Shown here one piece after another: positions 1-7,524 of a DNA stretch of 64,000 bases. The position numbers and the translations under genes were made by a program. The stretch comes from a bacterium (GTDB lineage: Bacteria; Desulfobacterota; Binatia; DP-6): assembly GCA_026129405.1 (NCBI GenBank), contig JAHCID010000007.1, positions 124,001 to 188,000 on the forward strand. The letters run 5' to 3'. The notes below the pieces were generated by a model. That model had not been told where the DNA came from. It ran no database searches and saw only the letters and a list, made by a program, of their open reading frames with translations. Numbering within the stretch: position 1 is the stretch's first letter; each line of letters begins with the position of its first letter.

Positions 1-572
1 TGGTTCGTGGGCTCGTCGAGCAGGAGCGCGTCCGGCTTCATGAGCAGGAGCCGCGCCAGCGCCGCGCGCATCTTCCAGCCCCCGGACAGCTCGCCGACGT
101 CACGCGCGATCACCTCGGGCGCGAAGCCGAGGCCGGTCAGGATCTCCTGCGCGCGCGCCTCGAGGCCGTAGCCGTCGAGCTCGTCGAAGCGCGCCTGGAC
201 GTCGCCGAAGCGGGCGACGAGCCGCTCGAGGTCGTCGGCCCGCGCCGGGTCGGCCATGGCGTTCTCGAGCTCGTGCAGCTCGTGCGCGACCTGCGAGACC
301 TCCCCCGCCCCGGCCATGGACTCCTCGAGCACGCTGCGGCCGCCCATCTCGCCGACCGTCTGCGAGAAGTAGCCGACGACGACCCGCTTCTCCGTGAGGA
401 CGCTCCCCGAATCGGGCTCCTCCTCGCCGACGATCATGCGGAAGATCGTCGACTTGCCGGCCCCGTTCGGACCGACGAGGCCGATCTTCTCGCCGCGGAA
501 GACGGCCATCTGCGCGTCGAGGAAGAGGATGCGGCCGCCGTGCTGCTTCGAGATCGCTTCGAGACGGATCAT
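1..572 (-). CDS. ABC-F family ATPase, N-terminal part (cut by window edge)
   Basis: Translating leftward from the ATG at 572 gives about 190 residues of an ABC-F ATPase, a soluble ribosome-associated family (Uup/Ett/YheS type) that acts in translation or ribosome rescue. Visible motifs are Walker A GPNGAGKST (residues 34-42), the ABC signature LSGGW (162-166) and Walker B LLLDEPT just inside the edge. A linker-like helical stretch separates Walker A from the signature. No membrane segment is seen, which fits ABC-F rather than an exporter. The gene starts 13 bp after the upstream SDR stop, so it may be co-transcribed. The second ATPase domain lies outside the window, so the ABC-F subgroup cannot be set. 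Confidence 0.9.
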   Translation of the reverse strand, partial: MIRLEAISKQHGGRILFLDAQMAVFRGEKIGLVGPNGAGKSTIFRMIVGEEEPDSGSVLTEKRVVVGYFSQTVGEMGGRSVLEESMAGAGEVSQVAHELHELENAMADPARADDLERLVARFGDVQARFDELDGYGLEARAQEILTGLGFAPEVIARDVGELSGGWKMRAALARLLLMKPDALLLDEPTN

Positions 573-585
573 GGGGGCGCGGACC

Positions 586-1452
586 CTAGCAGATCGCCGT
601 GGCCGCCGCGCCGCCGCGGGCCGCGAGGAAGGCCTCGCTGCGCGCCCACAGCTCGGCGGCGAGCGCGGCGTCGTTCGCGAGCGGCAGCGGCGCCTTCGGC
701 GCGCAGCGGTCGTAGTAGAGGCCGCTTTCGCGCCCCGCCTCCTCGGAGGTGGCGCAGTGGAGCGTCGTCCGTGCGCCCTCCTGGTTGGAGATCATGCGGC
801 GGGTGACGAGCGGCCGGATCGGCCAGGGGATGCGGCGCCAGGCGTCCGAGGCGACCACGCCGGGGTGCAGCGCGTAGACCGTCACCCCGGTGCCGGCGAG
901 CCGGCGCGCCAGCTCCTGCGTGAAGAGGACGTTGCAGAGCTTCGAGACCGCGTACTCCTGGAGGCCCGTGAAGCTCGGCGTCGAGCGCTCGAGCACCGTC
1001 CAGTCGATGCCGCGCGCGTCGAAGTGCGCCTTGCTCGCGACGTTGACGATGCGCGCCGGCGCCGAGGCCACGAGCCGCGGCAGCAGCCGCTGCGTCAGCA
1101 GGAAGTGCCCGAGATGGTTGGTGCCGAAGTGCAGCTCGAAGCCGTCGGCGGTGAGGCCGCGCTGGCCGGCGACCCCGGCGTTGTTGACGAGGAGATGCAG
1201 CGGCAGCCCGGTCGCGAGGAAGGCGTCGGCAGCGCGGCGCACCGAGGCGAGCGACCCCAGGTCGAGTTCCAGCAGCTCGACCTGGGCCGAGCCCGTGGCC
1301 TCTCGGATGGCGGCCACGGCCTCGCGACCCTTCTCCCGGCTGCGGCTGGCGACGAAGACCAGCAGGCCCCGCCGGGCCAGGTCCAGCGCCGTCGCGCGGC
1401 CGATGCCCGTGTTCGCCCCCGTGACGAGGGCCACCGTCGTCCCGTCGCGCAT
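586..1452 (-). CDS. short-chain dehydrogenase (retinol/protochlorophyllide reductase-like)
   Basis: A 288-residue classical-type SDR that would use NAD(P)H to interconvert an alcohol and a ketone in the cytoplasm. The cofactor motif TGANTGIG is at residues 11-18, NNAG at 90-93, the catalytic Ser in NVAS at 140, and Tyr167/Lys171 in YAVSK. The length and the insert before YAVSK resemble the retinol dehydrogenase/WW-oxidoreductase group. The substrate cannot be read from the sequence. The ATG at 1452 is preferred over a longer frame because the Rossmann fold begins at once and a TAGTCC -10-like hexamer lies 12 nt upstream. It is divergent from the oxidoreductase at 1517. Confidence 0.9.
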   Translation of the reverse strand: MRDGTTVALVTGANTGIGRATALDLARRGLLVFVASRSREKGREAVAAIREATGSAQVELLELDLGSLASVRRAADAFLATGLPLHLLVNNAGVAGQRGLTADGFELHFGTNHLGHFLLTQRLLPRLVASAPARIVNVASKAHFDARGIDWTVLERSTPSFTGLQEYAVSKLCNVLFTQELARRLAGTGVTVYALHPGVVASDAWRRIPWPIRPLVTRRMISNQEGARTTLHCATSEEAGRESGLYYDRCAPKAPLPLANDAALAAELWARSEAFLAARGGAAATAIC

Positions 1453-1516
1453 GCCGCGGGACTACACCGCGACGCGGGGGATCGCCACGACGCATCCGGC
1501 GTGGCACTCACCGGAC

Positions 1517-1930
1517 ATGCCAGACTTCTCCCTCTTCGGCGACGAGCACGTGCGCCAGTACGAGGCCACCGGCGGCAAGGTCGGCCACGACTGGAACGGC
1601 ACCAGCATCCTCATCCTGCACACACGCGGCCGCAGGACCGGCGCGAGGCACAAGAACCCGCTCATCTACGGGCGCGACGGCGACGCCTTCGTCATCGTCG
1701 CCTCGAAGGGCGGCGCCCCCGAGCACCCGGGCTGGTACAAGAACCTCCTCGCCCACCCCGAGGTCGAGATCCAGGTTCGGGACCAGGTGATCCCGGTCAC
1801 CGCCCGCACCGCGACGCCGGCGGAGAAGCAGCGCGTCTGGCCGACGATGACGAAAGAGTGGCCGGACTACGACGGCTACCAGCGCAGGACCGCGCGCGAC
1901 ATCCCGGTCGTCCTGCTGACGCGGCGCTGA
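1517..1930 (+). CDS. deazaflavin (F420)-dependent nitroreductase-family oxidoreductase
   Basis: A 137-residue protein of the DDN-like deazaflavin-dependent oxidoreductase family, a split-barrel fold that binds F420H2 or a flavin. The family hallmarks are GRRTG near residue 40, followed by an N-P-L-I-Y strand, and the segment GGAPEHPGWYKNL around residues 66-78, which shapes the cofactor pocket. The length matches the family (about 130-150). ATG 1517 is chosen because the family fold starts directly after it. Substrate and true cofactor are unknown, and members can use FMN or haem instead. It converges on the FAD monooxygenase at 2124. Confidence 0.85.
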   Translation: MPDFSLFGDEHVRQYEATGGKVGHDWNGTSILILHTRGRRTGARHKNPLIYGRDGDAFVIVASKGGAPEHPGWYKNLLAHPEVEIQVRDQVIPVTARTATPAEKQRVWPTMTKEWPDYDGYQRRTARDIPVVLLTRR

Positions 1931-2123
1931 CGCGTCAGTCGCTGCGCACGCGGACGACGACCGCGTCGATCCGCTCGAGCCGCACGGCGGCGTCGAAGAA
2001 GTCCTTGCCGCCGAGGCGCTCCAGGTGGACGAGCTGACCTTGCCCGTACGGGCGGCGAGCACCTGGGCCACGGCGCGATCGGGTCGCGCAGGACGCGCCG
2101 ACGAGAGCCACCCCGCGACGGTG
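1931..2123 (-). other. intergenic stretch with orphan C-terminal-looking coding fragment
   Basis: There is no complete gene here. On the minus strand, in the same frame as the FAD monooxygenase and directly after its stop, an open stretch ends at the TGA at 1935-1937. Its last 25-30 residues look like real protein (LVHLERLGGKDFFDAAVR, then a V/R-rich strand). No start codon or recognised family is visible, so it may be the tail of a deleted gene. A perfect palindrome CTGACGCGTCAG (1927-1938) spans the two converging stop codons. Confidence 0.35.
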
Positions 2124-3806
2124 TCACACCGCGCGTCCGAGCATCGCCGCGAGCCCGCCGCGGAGCGCCGCCGCGGGCTCGGACACGCCGCGGAGCGCGC
2201 GCCAGGCGACGTGCTGATCCGGGCGCACGAGGAGCGCGCCGTCGGGCGCCAGGCCGGCGACGCGCGTCCACCACGCGTTCGCATCCGCGACGTCGACGCC
2301 GATCCGCACGCACGCGGGCGCCGGATCGAGCCCGCGTGCGGCCGCGATCCAGGCGTCGCCCGCCGGGCCGACCAGCAGCGTCGGCCGGCCGACGGCGACG
2401 AGATCGAGCGTCGAGCGGCGGGTGCCGCCGCCGTCGTCGATCCAGCCGTGCGCCAGGCGCGCGCCGGGCCGCGTCGACGGCACGAACGTGCGCACGGGAT
2501 CGTCCGCCGCCGGCGGCGGTGTGCCGTCGGGTGCCAAGGCGCCGTCGGTATACGCGTAGCCCAGCTGCAGGCCGAGCATGTCGAAGTGCTCCGCCTGGTT
2601 CGCGATCGCCGCCGCGACCTCGGCCCGGCGCGCAGGATCGGCGAGCACGGCCGCGTAGGCGCGCTGCGCCTCGGCCGGGTCGGGGTCGAAGCCGAGCGCC
2701 TGCGGCACCTCCATCATCCGCATCGCGTTCCGCAGGCTCTGCTCCGCGTTGTACTGCGCGACCGGGCGGCGCTCCGTTTCGTACGTGGCCAGCAGCGCCG
2801 GCGACGCCGAGCCGGCCAGCACGGCGGCGAGCTTCCAGGCGAGGTTGTGCGCGTCCTGCACGCCGGTGTTGAGGCCGAGACCGCCCGTCGGCGGGAAGCG
2901 GTGCGCGGCGTCGCCGGCGAGGAAGATGCGGCCGTCGCCGTAGCGCTCGGCGACCTGGCAGCTCATCGTCCACGCGGACGTCGTGCGGACCCGGAGGCCG
3001 ACGTCGGGCCGCAGCAGCGCCCGCCGCACGAGCGCCTCGCAGCGCGCGGCATCGTATCCCGCCGGCGACTCGTCCTCGGCCAGCGGGTGCATGAACACCC
3101 AGTCGCCGTCGATGTCGTGCGCGACGAAGGTGCCGGCGCAGGCCGGATCGCTCACCCAGTAGAGCACCGCCGGGCAGTCGGCGACGAGCGCGCGCAGGTT
3201 CGCCGCGAAGTGGATCATGAGGAAGCTCTGCAGGCGCTCGGGTCCGAGCGGCGTGATGCCGAGCGCCACCCGTACGCCGCTGCCCGCGCCGTCGGCCGCG
3301 ATCACGTAGCGGCTGCGCACGGCGTAGGCGCCATCCGGGCCTGCGATGCGCGAGGTGACGCCGTCCGCGTCGGCCTCGGACGCGAGCCAGCGATGCCCGA
3401 AGCGCGGCGGCGCGGCGCCGGACGCGGTGACGGCGTCGAGCAGGATCGGCTCGAAGCGGTGCTGCGCGAGGTTGCGCAGCGGCGTCGGCGTGAGGCCCAG
3501 CACCTCGTCGTCCTGGCGCTCGAAGCGCAGCCGGCCGAGCACCTCACCGCCGAGGCGCGTCACCCACACGGTCGCGCCCGCGTCCGCCGGCGGCGCGGAG
3601 GCGGCGGCGACGGCCGCCATGTCGACGCCCGCCTGCCGGCAGATCTCGAACGTGCGCGCGTTGACGACGTGCGCCGCCGGCGCGCGCTGCGGGCCGCCGC
3701 GGCGCTCGACGACGAGCGCCGCGACCCCGAGCCGCCGCAGCAGGAGCGCCGCCATGAGGCCCGTCGGCCCGGCGCCGACGACGAGGACCGCCGCGTCCGT
3801 CGTCAC
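2124..3806 (-). CDS. FAD-dependent aromatic hydroxylase (PheA/MhpA-type monooxygenase)
   Basis: A 560-residue group A flavoprotein monooxygenase expected to hydroxylate an aromatic ring with NAD(P)H and O2. FAD motifs are GAGPTG (11-16), the DG stretch near 172-179 and GDAAH (298-302), followed by the GGLGLNTGVQDAHNL region. A thioredoxin-like C-terminal domain ends with LLVRPDQHVAWR, typical of phenol hydroxylase-like enzymes. The GTG at 3806 overlaps the SDR stop by 4 bp (GTGA), which implies translational coupling. The upstream dioxygenase and SDR suggest a hydroxylation-then-ring-cleavage pathway. The exact aromatic substrate is unknown. Confidence 0.88.
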   Translation of the reverse strand: MTTDAAVLVVGAGPTGLMAALLLRRLGVAALVVERRGGPQRAPAAHVVNARTFEICRQAGVDMAAVAAASAPPADAGATVWVTRLGGEVLGRLRFERQDDEVLGLTPTPLRNLAQHRFEPILLDAVTASGAAPPRFGHRWLASEADADGVTSRIAGPDGAYAVRSRYVIAADGAGSGVRVALGITPLGPERLQSFLMIHFAANLRALVADCPAVLYWVSDPACAGTFVAHDIDGDWVFMHPLAEDESPAGYDAARCEALVRRALLRPDVGLRVRTTSAWTMSCQVAERYGDGRIFLAGDAAHRFPPTGGLGLNTGVQDAHNLAWKLAAVLAGSASPALLATYETERRPVAQYNAEQSLRNAMRMMEVPQALGFDPDPAEAQRAYAAVLADPARRAEVAAAIANQAEHFDMLGLQLGYAYTDGALAPDGTPPPAADDPVRTFVPSTRPGARLAHGWIDDGGGTRRSTLDLVAVGRPTLLVGPAGDAWIAAARGLDPAPACVRIGVDVADANAWWTRVAGLAPDGALLVRPDQHVAWRALRGVSEPAAALRGGLAAMLGRAV

Positions 3807-4582
3807 AGCAGCCCCGGGTGGGCGCCGCCGTCGAGCTGCAGGTTCTGCCCGGTGACGAAGCCGGCGTGGACGCTGCACAGAAACGCGCAGGCGGCACCGA
3901 CCTCCTCGGGACGCCCGAGCCGGCCGGCCGGGATGTGCGCCCGGATGCGCGCGTACGCCTCGTCCACGGTGATCCCCTGCACCATCGCCTGGAGCTGGGC
4001 CATCTGCACCTGGCGGTCGGTCTCGATGCGCTCGGGCAGGAGGTTGTTCACGGTGACGTTGGCCCACGCCACCTGCAGCGAGAGCGCCTTGCTCGCCGCC
4101 GTGAGCCCGGTGCGCACGCCGGCCGAGAGGCCCATCGGCGCCTGCGGCGCCTTCACCATCGCCGAGGTGATGTTGACGATGCGGCCGAAGCGGCGCTCGA
4201 CCATACCGTCGACCACGGCGCGCATGAGCGCCATCGGGGCGAGCATGTTGGCACGGAACGCAGCCGTCCAGGCGTCGTCGTCCCAATCCTGGAAGCGGCC
4301 CGGCGCCGGGCCGCCGTTGTTGGTGACGAGGACGTCGGGCTCGGGGCAGGCGTCGAGGAGCGCGGCGCGCGTCGCGACGTCGCCGACGTCGCCGGCGACC
4401 GTCATGACGGTCACGCCGGTCTCGGCGCGCAGCGCCGCCGCCGTGGCCTCCAGCTCGTCGCGCCCGCGCGCGTTGACGACCAGGTTCACGCCTTCGTGCG
4501 CGAGCGCGGTGGCGCAGGCGCGGCCGAGCCCGCGGCTCGACGCGCACACGATGGCCGTCCGTCCGCCGATGCCGAGGTCCAT
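3803..4582 (-). CDS. SDR-family oxidoreductase lacking the usual catalytic Tyr
   Basis: A 259-residue Rossmann-fold SDR. It has ASSRGLG in the cofactor loop (14-20), a TNNGGP motif (87-92) in place of NNAG, Ser140, and Lys165 within a T-A-A-S-K segment. The expected catalytic Tyr at 161 is Thr. The TNNGGP/ASSRG signature is a known SDR subgroup often annotated as 3-oxoacyl-ACP reductase in which the Tyr is not conserved, so the chemistry may be non-classical. It lies between the dioxygenase (2 bp gap) and the monooxygenase (4 bp overlap), so it probably acts in the same aromatic catabolic route. Confidence 0.85.
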   Translation of the reverse strand: MDLGIGGRTAIVCASSRGLGRACATALAHEGVNLVVNARGRDELEATAAALRAETGVTVMTVAGDVGDVATRAALLDACPEPDVLVTNNGGPAPGRFQDWDDDAWTAAFRANMLAPMALMRAVVDGMVERRFGRIVNITSAMVKAPQAPMGLSAGVRTGLTAASKALSLQVAWANVTVNNLLPERIETDRQVQMAQLQAMVQGITVDEAYARIRAHIPAGRLGRPEEVGAACAFLCSVHAGFVTGQNLQLDGGAHPGLL

Positions 4583-4584
4583 GC

Positions 4585-5517
4585 TCAGAAGTCCAGATCC
4601 GGCGGCGGGGGCGGCCCCCACTGGTTGCCCGCGGCCATGAGGGAGTGGGTCCCCGGCGCCGCGGCGGCGTCGAGGAGGTCGCTGTCCGTCCAGTGCTCGA
4701 CGGTGAAGCCGAAGGGGTCCTTCCAGTAGTCGAAGATCTGCCCGCCCAGGACGTGGCGACCGATGCCCCAGTAGTGGCGCATCCCGGCGGTCGCGAGGTG
4801 GTCGTGGCCGACCATGAGGTCGTCGAAATCGGCGACCTCCCAGGCGACGTGGCCGAGCTTCGCCTCGCCCATCTCGAGGAAGAGGAGCGTGTGATGGTCG
4901 GCCGGATCGACGCCGCGGTCGCAGCGCGCGAAGCGCCCGAGCGGCCGCGCCGGCTCCTCGACGAAGAGGTCGTCCGAGACGAGGAGGCCCAGGTGGCGGC
5001 GATACCACGGCCACAGCGCCGCGAGGTCCGCGGTCTTGATCGCCGCGTGGCCGCAGCGCTTCACCTGTGACGGCCCGGGGTCGACGCGCTGGAGCGTGCC
5101 GACGCGGGCTCGCGCCGCGCCGGTGTTGAGCGCCGGATGCGGCCGCACCGGCAGCGGCGCCGGCGTCGCGAGACCCCACACGACGTCGATGCGGCGGCCG
5201 TCGGGGTCGTGCAGCCGCACGACCTCGCCGCCGCCCGGCTCGCCCAGCGGCTGCACCGCCCCGCCCACCGCCGCCGCCAGCGTGACGAGGTCGCCCCGCG
5301 ACGCCGCGAGGAACGCCAGGCCGAGGAACGCCGGCTCGCCCAGATGCGTCACGTGGACGTGGTGGCGGGCGTCGGTGCCACGCATGTAGAGCGCGTGCGG
5401 CGTACGCGCGGCGCGCTGCATGCCGAAGTCGAGGAGGAACGCCTCCATCCGGTCCAGGTCCGGCGCGCGGAAGCGCGGGAACGCCAGGTCGGCGACCTTG
5501 ATGATCGGGTCCGTCAT
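4585..5517 (-). CDS. extradiol ring-cleavage dioxygenase (VOC, two-domain)
   Basis: A 310-residue type I extradiol (catechol 2,3-) dioxygenase with two vicinal-oxygen-chelate modules, roughly residues 5-120 and 150-290. The C-terminal module holds the metal triad His157 (GHAAIKT), His223 (GHVAWEV) and Glu274 (FTVEHW). The family cleaves a catecholic ring next to the hydroxyls using Fe(II). It is the first gene of a three-gene operon with an SDR and an FAD hydroxylase, divergent from an AraC regulator 79 bp away. ATG 5517 is chosen because the VOC fold starts at once and a TACCGT hexamer sits 13 nt upstream. Biphenyl, steroid or phenylpropanoid catechols are all possible substrates. Confidence 0.87.
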   Translation of the reverse strand: MTDPIIKVADLAFPRFRAPDLDRMEAFLLDFGMQRAARTPHALYMRGTDARHHVHVTHLGEPAFLGLAFLAASRGDLVTLAAAVGGAVQPLGEPGGGEVVRLHDPDGRRIDVVWGLATPAPLPVRPHPALNTGAARARVGTLQRVDPGPSQVKRCGHAAIKTADLAALWPWYRRHLGLLVSDDLFVEEPARPLGRFARCDRGVDPADHHTLLFLEMGEAKLGHVAWEVADFDDLMVGHDHLATAGMRHYWGIGRHVLGGQIFDYWKDPFGFTVEHWTDSDLLDAAAAPGTHSLMAAGNQWGPPPPPDLDF

Positions 5518-5524
5518 GCGGCCC

Positions 5525-5530
5525 ACGGTA
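5525..5530 (-). promoter_or_regulatory. -10-like TACCGT for a probable leaderless transcript
   Basis: A TANNNT hexamer whose T lies 13 nt from the ATG at 5517. At usual -10 to start-site spacing, transcription would begin at or within a few bases of the start codon. No Shine-Dalgarno sequence is present between it and the gene. Confidence 0.45.
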
Positions 5531-5551
5531 GCCGAGCGGCCGCGCGCCTTG

Positions 5552-5578
5552 CTTTGCAGGACGGGCCATTGTCTTTGC
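5552..5578 (+). promoter_or_regulatory. direct hexamer pair CTTTGC, candidate AraC operator
   Basis: Two exact CTTTGC copies at 5552-5557 and 5573-5578 are 21 bp apart, or two helical turns. They lie in the 79 bp region between the dioxygenase operon and the AraC regulator. AraC-family proteins bind direct half-sites at this spacing, so this is a plausible operator. Inference from spacing and position only. Confidence 0.4.
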
Positions 5579-5596
5579 CGACCGAGCCAAACCGCC

Positions 5597-6613
5597 ATGC
5601 CGACGAGCCCGCGCAGCCCGACGTCGACCTTCGGCCCCTGGTCCGCGACCATCCTGCGGGCGCTCGCGGCGCGCGGCCTCGACGCCGGGGCGCTCGCGGC
5701 CCGCGCGGGCATCGACCCCGCGGCCCTCGGCCCCGATGCCCGCGTCCCACGCACGGCGCTGAACCGGCTGTGGGCGGTGGCGGTGGAGACGACGGGCAAC
5801 CCTGCCCTCGGGCTCGAGATGCCCCGCTACACGGCACAGACGACGTTCCATGCCCTCGGCTACGCCGTGCTCGCGAGCGTCACGCTGAGGGAGGCGTTCG
5901 AGCGCATCGTCCGCCACCGCCGTCTCGTCGGCGACGTGCTCGAGCTGTCGCTCGTCGACGCGGGCGATCGCTACCGCTTCCACATCGACGTCTCGCGCCA
6001 GCCCGACATCCCCTTCCAGGCCGTCGACGCCGTGGCCGCGCTCTGCGTGCGGCAGGCGCGCGCGCTGCGCGCCCCGGCGCCGTGCGATCCCCTGCGCGTC
6101 GCCTTCGCGCGCCCGGCACCGCGCGACCGCGCGCCCTACGATCGGGTGTTCCGCGCCCCGATCGAGTTCGACCAGCCGGCGAACGTCGTCGAGTGGACGC
6201 GCGCCGACCTGGACGATCCGCTGCCGACCGGCAACGCCGAGCTCGCGCGCGGCAACGACGAGGTGCTCGTGCGCTTCCTCACCCGCCTCGAGCGGAGCCG
6301 CGTCGCGACGCGCGTGCAGCAGGCATTGCTCGACGCGCTGCCCGGCGGCGCGCCGTCGAAGGCGACGATCGCGCGCACGCTCGGCATGAGCACCCGAAAC
6401 CTCCAGCGTCACCTCGCCGCCGAGGGGACGTCGTTCAGCGCGCTGCTCGCCGACGCACGCGTCAGCGTCGCACGCACGTACGTCGAAGCCGGCCGGCTGT
6501 CGGTCACCGAGATCGCCTTCGTGCTCGGCTTCGCCGACACGAGCACGTTCTCGCGCGCGTTCAAGCGCTGGACCGGCATGTCGCCGCGCGCCTGGGCGAC
6601 GCGCCGTCGCTGA
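5597..6613 (+). CDS. AraC-family transcriptional regulator (Arabinose_bd-type sensor)
   Basis: A 338-residue regulator. Residues about 20-210 match the Arabinose_bd-type sensor found in OruR/ArgR-like AraC proteins, including an early segment of the form R-T-A-L-N-R-L-W. The last about 100 residues form the double helix-turn-helix (SKATIARTLGMSTRNLQRHL, then ITEIAFVLGF-like and S-T-F-S-R-A-F). It is divergent from the extradiol dioxygenase operon, so it most likely activates that operon in response to an aromatic or pathway intermediate. ATG 5597 is chosen because upstream codons overlap the divergent promoter region. Confidence 0.88.
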   Translation: MPTSPRSPTSTFGPWSATILRALAARGLDAGALAARAGIDPAALGPDARVPRTALNRLWAVAVETTGNPALGLEMPRYTAQTTFHALGYAVLASVTLREAFERIVRHRRLVGDVLELSLVDAGDRYRFHIDVSRQPDIPFQAVDAVAALCVRQARALRAPAPCDPLRVAFARPAPRDRAPYDRVFRAPIEFDQPANVVEWTRADLDDPLPTGNAELARGNDEVLVRFLTRLERSRVATRVQQALLDALPGGAPSKATIARTLGMSTRNLQRHLAAEGTSFSALLADARVSVARTYVEAGRLSVTEIAFVLGFADTSTFSRAFKRWTGMSPRAWATRRR

Positions 6614-6671
6614 CTCCGACGCGCTGCGCTCGCGCGCTGCGTCAGTAATTTCCTTGCTAAATTCGTTGACG

Positions 6672-6690
6672 AGCGAAGCACCCTTTCGCT
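6672..6690 (+). promoter_or_regulatory. inverted repeat AGCGAA-N7-TTCGCT upstream of secreted protein
   Basis: A 6-bp inverted repeat (6672-6677 and 6685-6690) lies about 65 bp before the secreted protein. It follows a TTGACG hexamer at 6665-6670 that could serve as a -35 element. This is a candidate operator or promoter, but no regulator is identified. The rest of 6614-6754 shows no gene. Confidence 0.25.
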
Positions 6691-6754
6691 ACGTCACCGA
6701 ACGTCCGTTTGGCTCACACTCAACAGAGTCTCGCGAAGAGAGGGGAACGACAGC

Positions 6755-7465
6755 ATGTGGACAGCACGTAGCGTGGGGATTCTCGCAGCCGGTGTGCTCG
6801 TGGCCTTCGCGGCCTCCGCCGGCGCGCAGGTGAAGGGAGCCGGCAAGTCGAGCGTCACGATCGTGAAGATGCCGGCCCCCGGGCCGTCGAGCCCGACGCC
6901 GAAGACGGCGGGGGCCGTGTCGTCGAAGCCGATGGCCGCGGTCGCCGGCAAGCCGCCGACGGGGGGCGGCTCGTTCGCGCTGAAGCTCGCGAAGGCCAGT
7001 GCCGATCCGGCCAAGCCCGGGTTCCCGGACGGCGAGTACGTGGTCGAAATCGAGGCGTCGGGCACCGCCGGCGGCGACCTCGTCGGCAGCCCGCTCGCCG
7101 CCGCATACTTCATCGAGTTCACGATGACGGGCGGGAAGTGCACCATCCACAGCCACCCGGACTTCTCCCCGGGCAGCCCGAGCTGCGGCGGCATGGCGCA
7201 GCCGCCCTGCGGCGCCCCCGAGGGCGTGGGCAAGTGCAGCGCGACCATCTGGCAGGTCGCCGGCAACATCCTCCAGGCCGCGGGCCTGGTCGCCAACCAG
7301 CCGTTCGATGCGCGCTTCCGCATCCGCACGAACCCCGACCCGGCGAACTGCGCCACCGGTCACCTGCTGCTCGCCGCGCTCGGCGTGCCGACCCCGCCGA
7401 CCAGCTCGTGCCGCTCGGGCATCGTGGTCGGCGCCGCGGGCGTCGCGCTCGCCACGCAGCAGTAA
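6755..7465 (+). CDS. secreted protein of unknown function, Cys-rich core
   Basis: A 236-residue protein I do not recognise. Residues 1-24 form a signal peptide (positive Trp-Thr-Ala-Arg start, hydrophobic GILAAGVLVAFAASAGA, Ala-X-Ala cleavage site), so it is exported. A Pro/Ala/Lys-rich linker (about 25-75) precedes a compact domain with six cysteines, which suggests disulfides in the periplasm or outside the cell. A purine-rich GAGAGGGG ribosome-binding site sits ahead of the ATG and decides the start. It is monocistronic and closed by a strong terminator 18 bp after the stop, suggesting it is well expressed. Confidence 0.75.
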   Translation: MWTARSVGILAAGVLVAFAASAGAQVKGAGKSSVTIVKMPAPGPSSPTPKTAGAVSSKPMAAVAGKPPTGGGSFALKLAKASADPAKPGFPDGEYVVEIEASGTAGGDLVGSPLAAAYFIEFTMTGGKCTIHSHPDFSPGSPSCGGMAQPPCGAPEGVGKCSATIWQVAGNILQAAGLVANQPFDARFRIRTNPDPANCATGHLLLAALGVPTPPTSSCRSGIVVGAAGVALATQQ

Positions 7466-7482
7466 CCCGCGTCCCACGGAAC

Positions 7483-7524
7483 GGGCGGGGTCCGGCGATG
7501 GACCCCGCCCGCCGCTCTTTTTTT
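7483..7524 (+). terminator. rho-independent terminator after the secreted-protein gene
   Basis: A perfect 11-bp stem, GGGCGGGGTCC (7483-7493) paired with GGACCCCGCCC (7500-7510), encloses a 6-nt loop. After GCCGCTC it is followed by seven T residues (7518-7524). This is the clearest intrinsic terminator in the window. Confidence 0.9.

Noticed and set aside
2025-4640. Very long plus-strand open frame opposite the FAD monooxygenase and SDR
   Set aside because: Its translation is Arg/Ala/Gly/His-rich with no family motifs. It is a high-GC antisense shadow of two genes with clear motifs on the minus strand.
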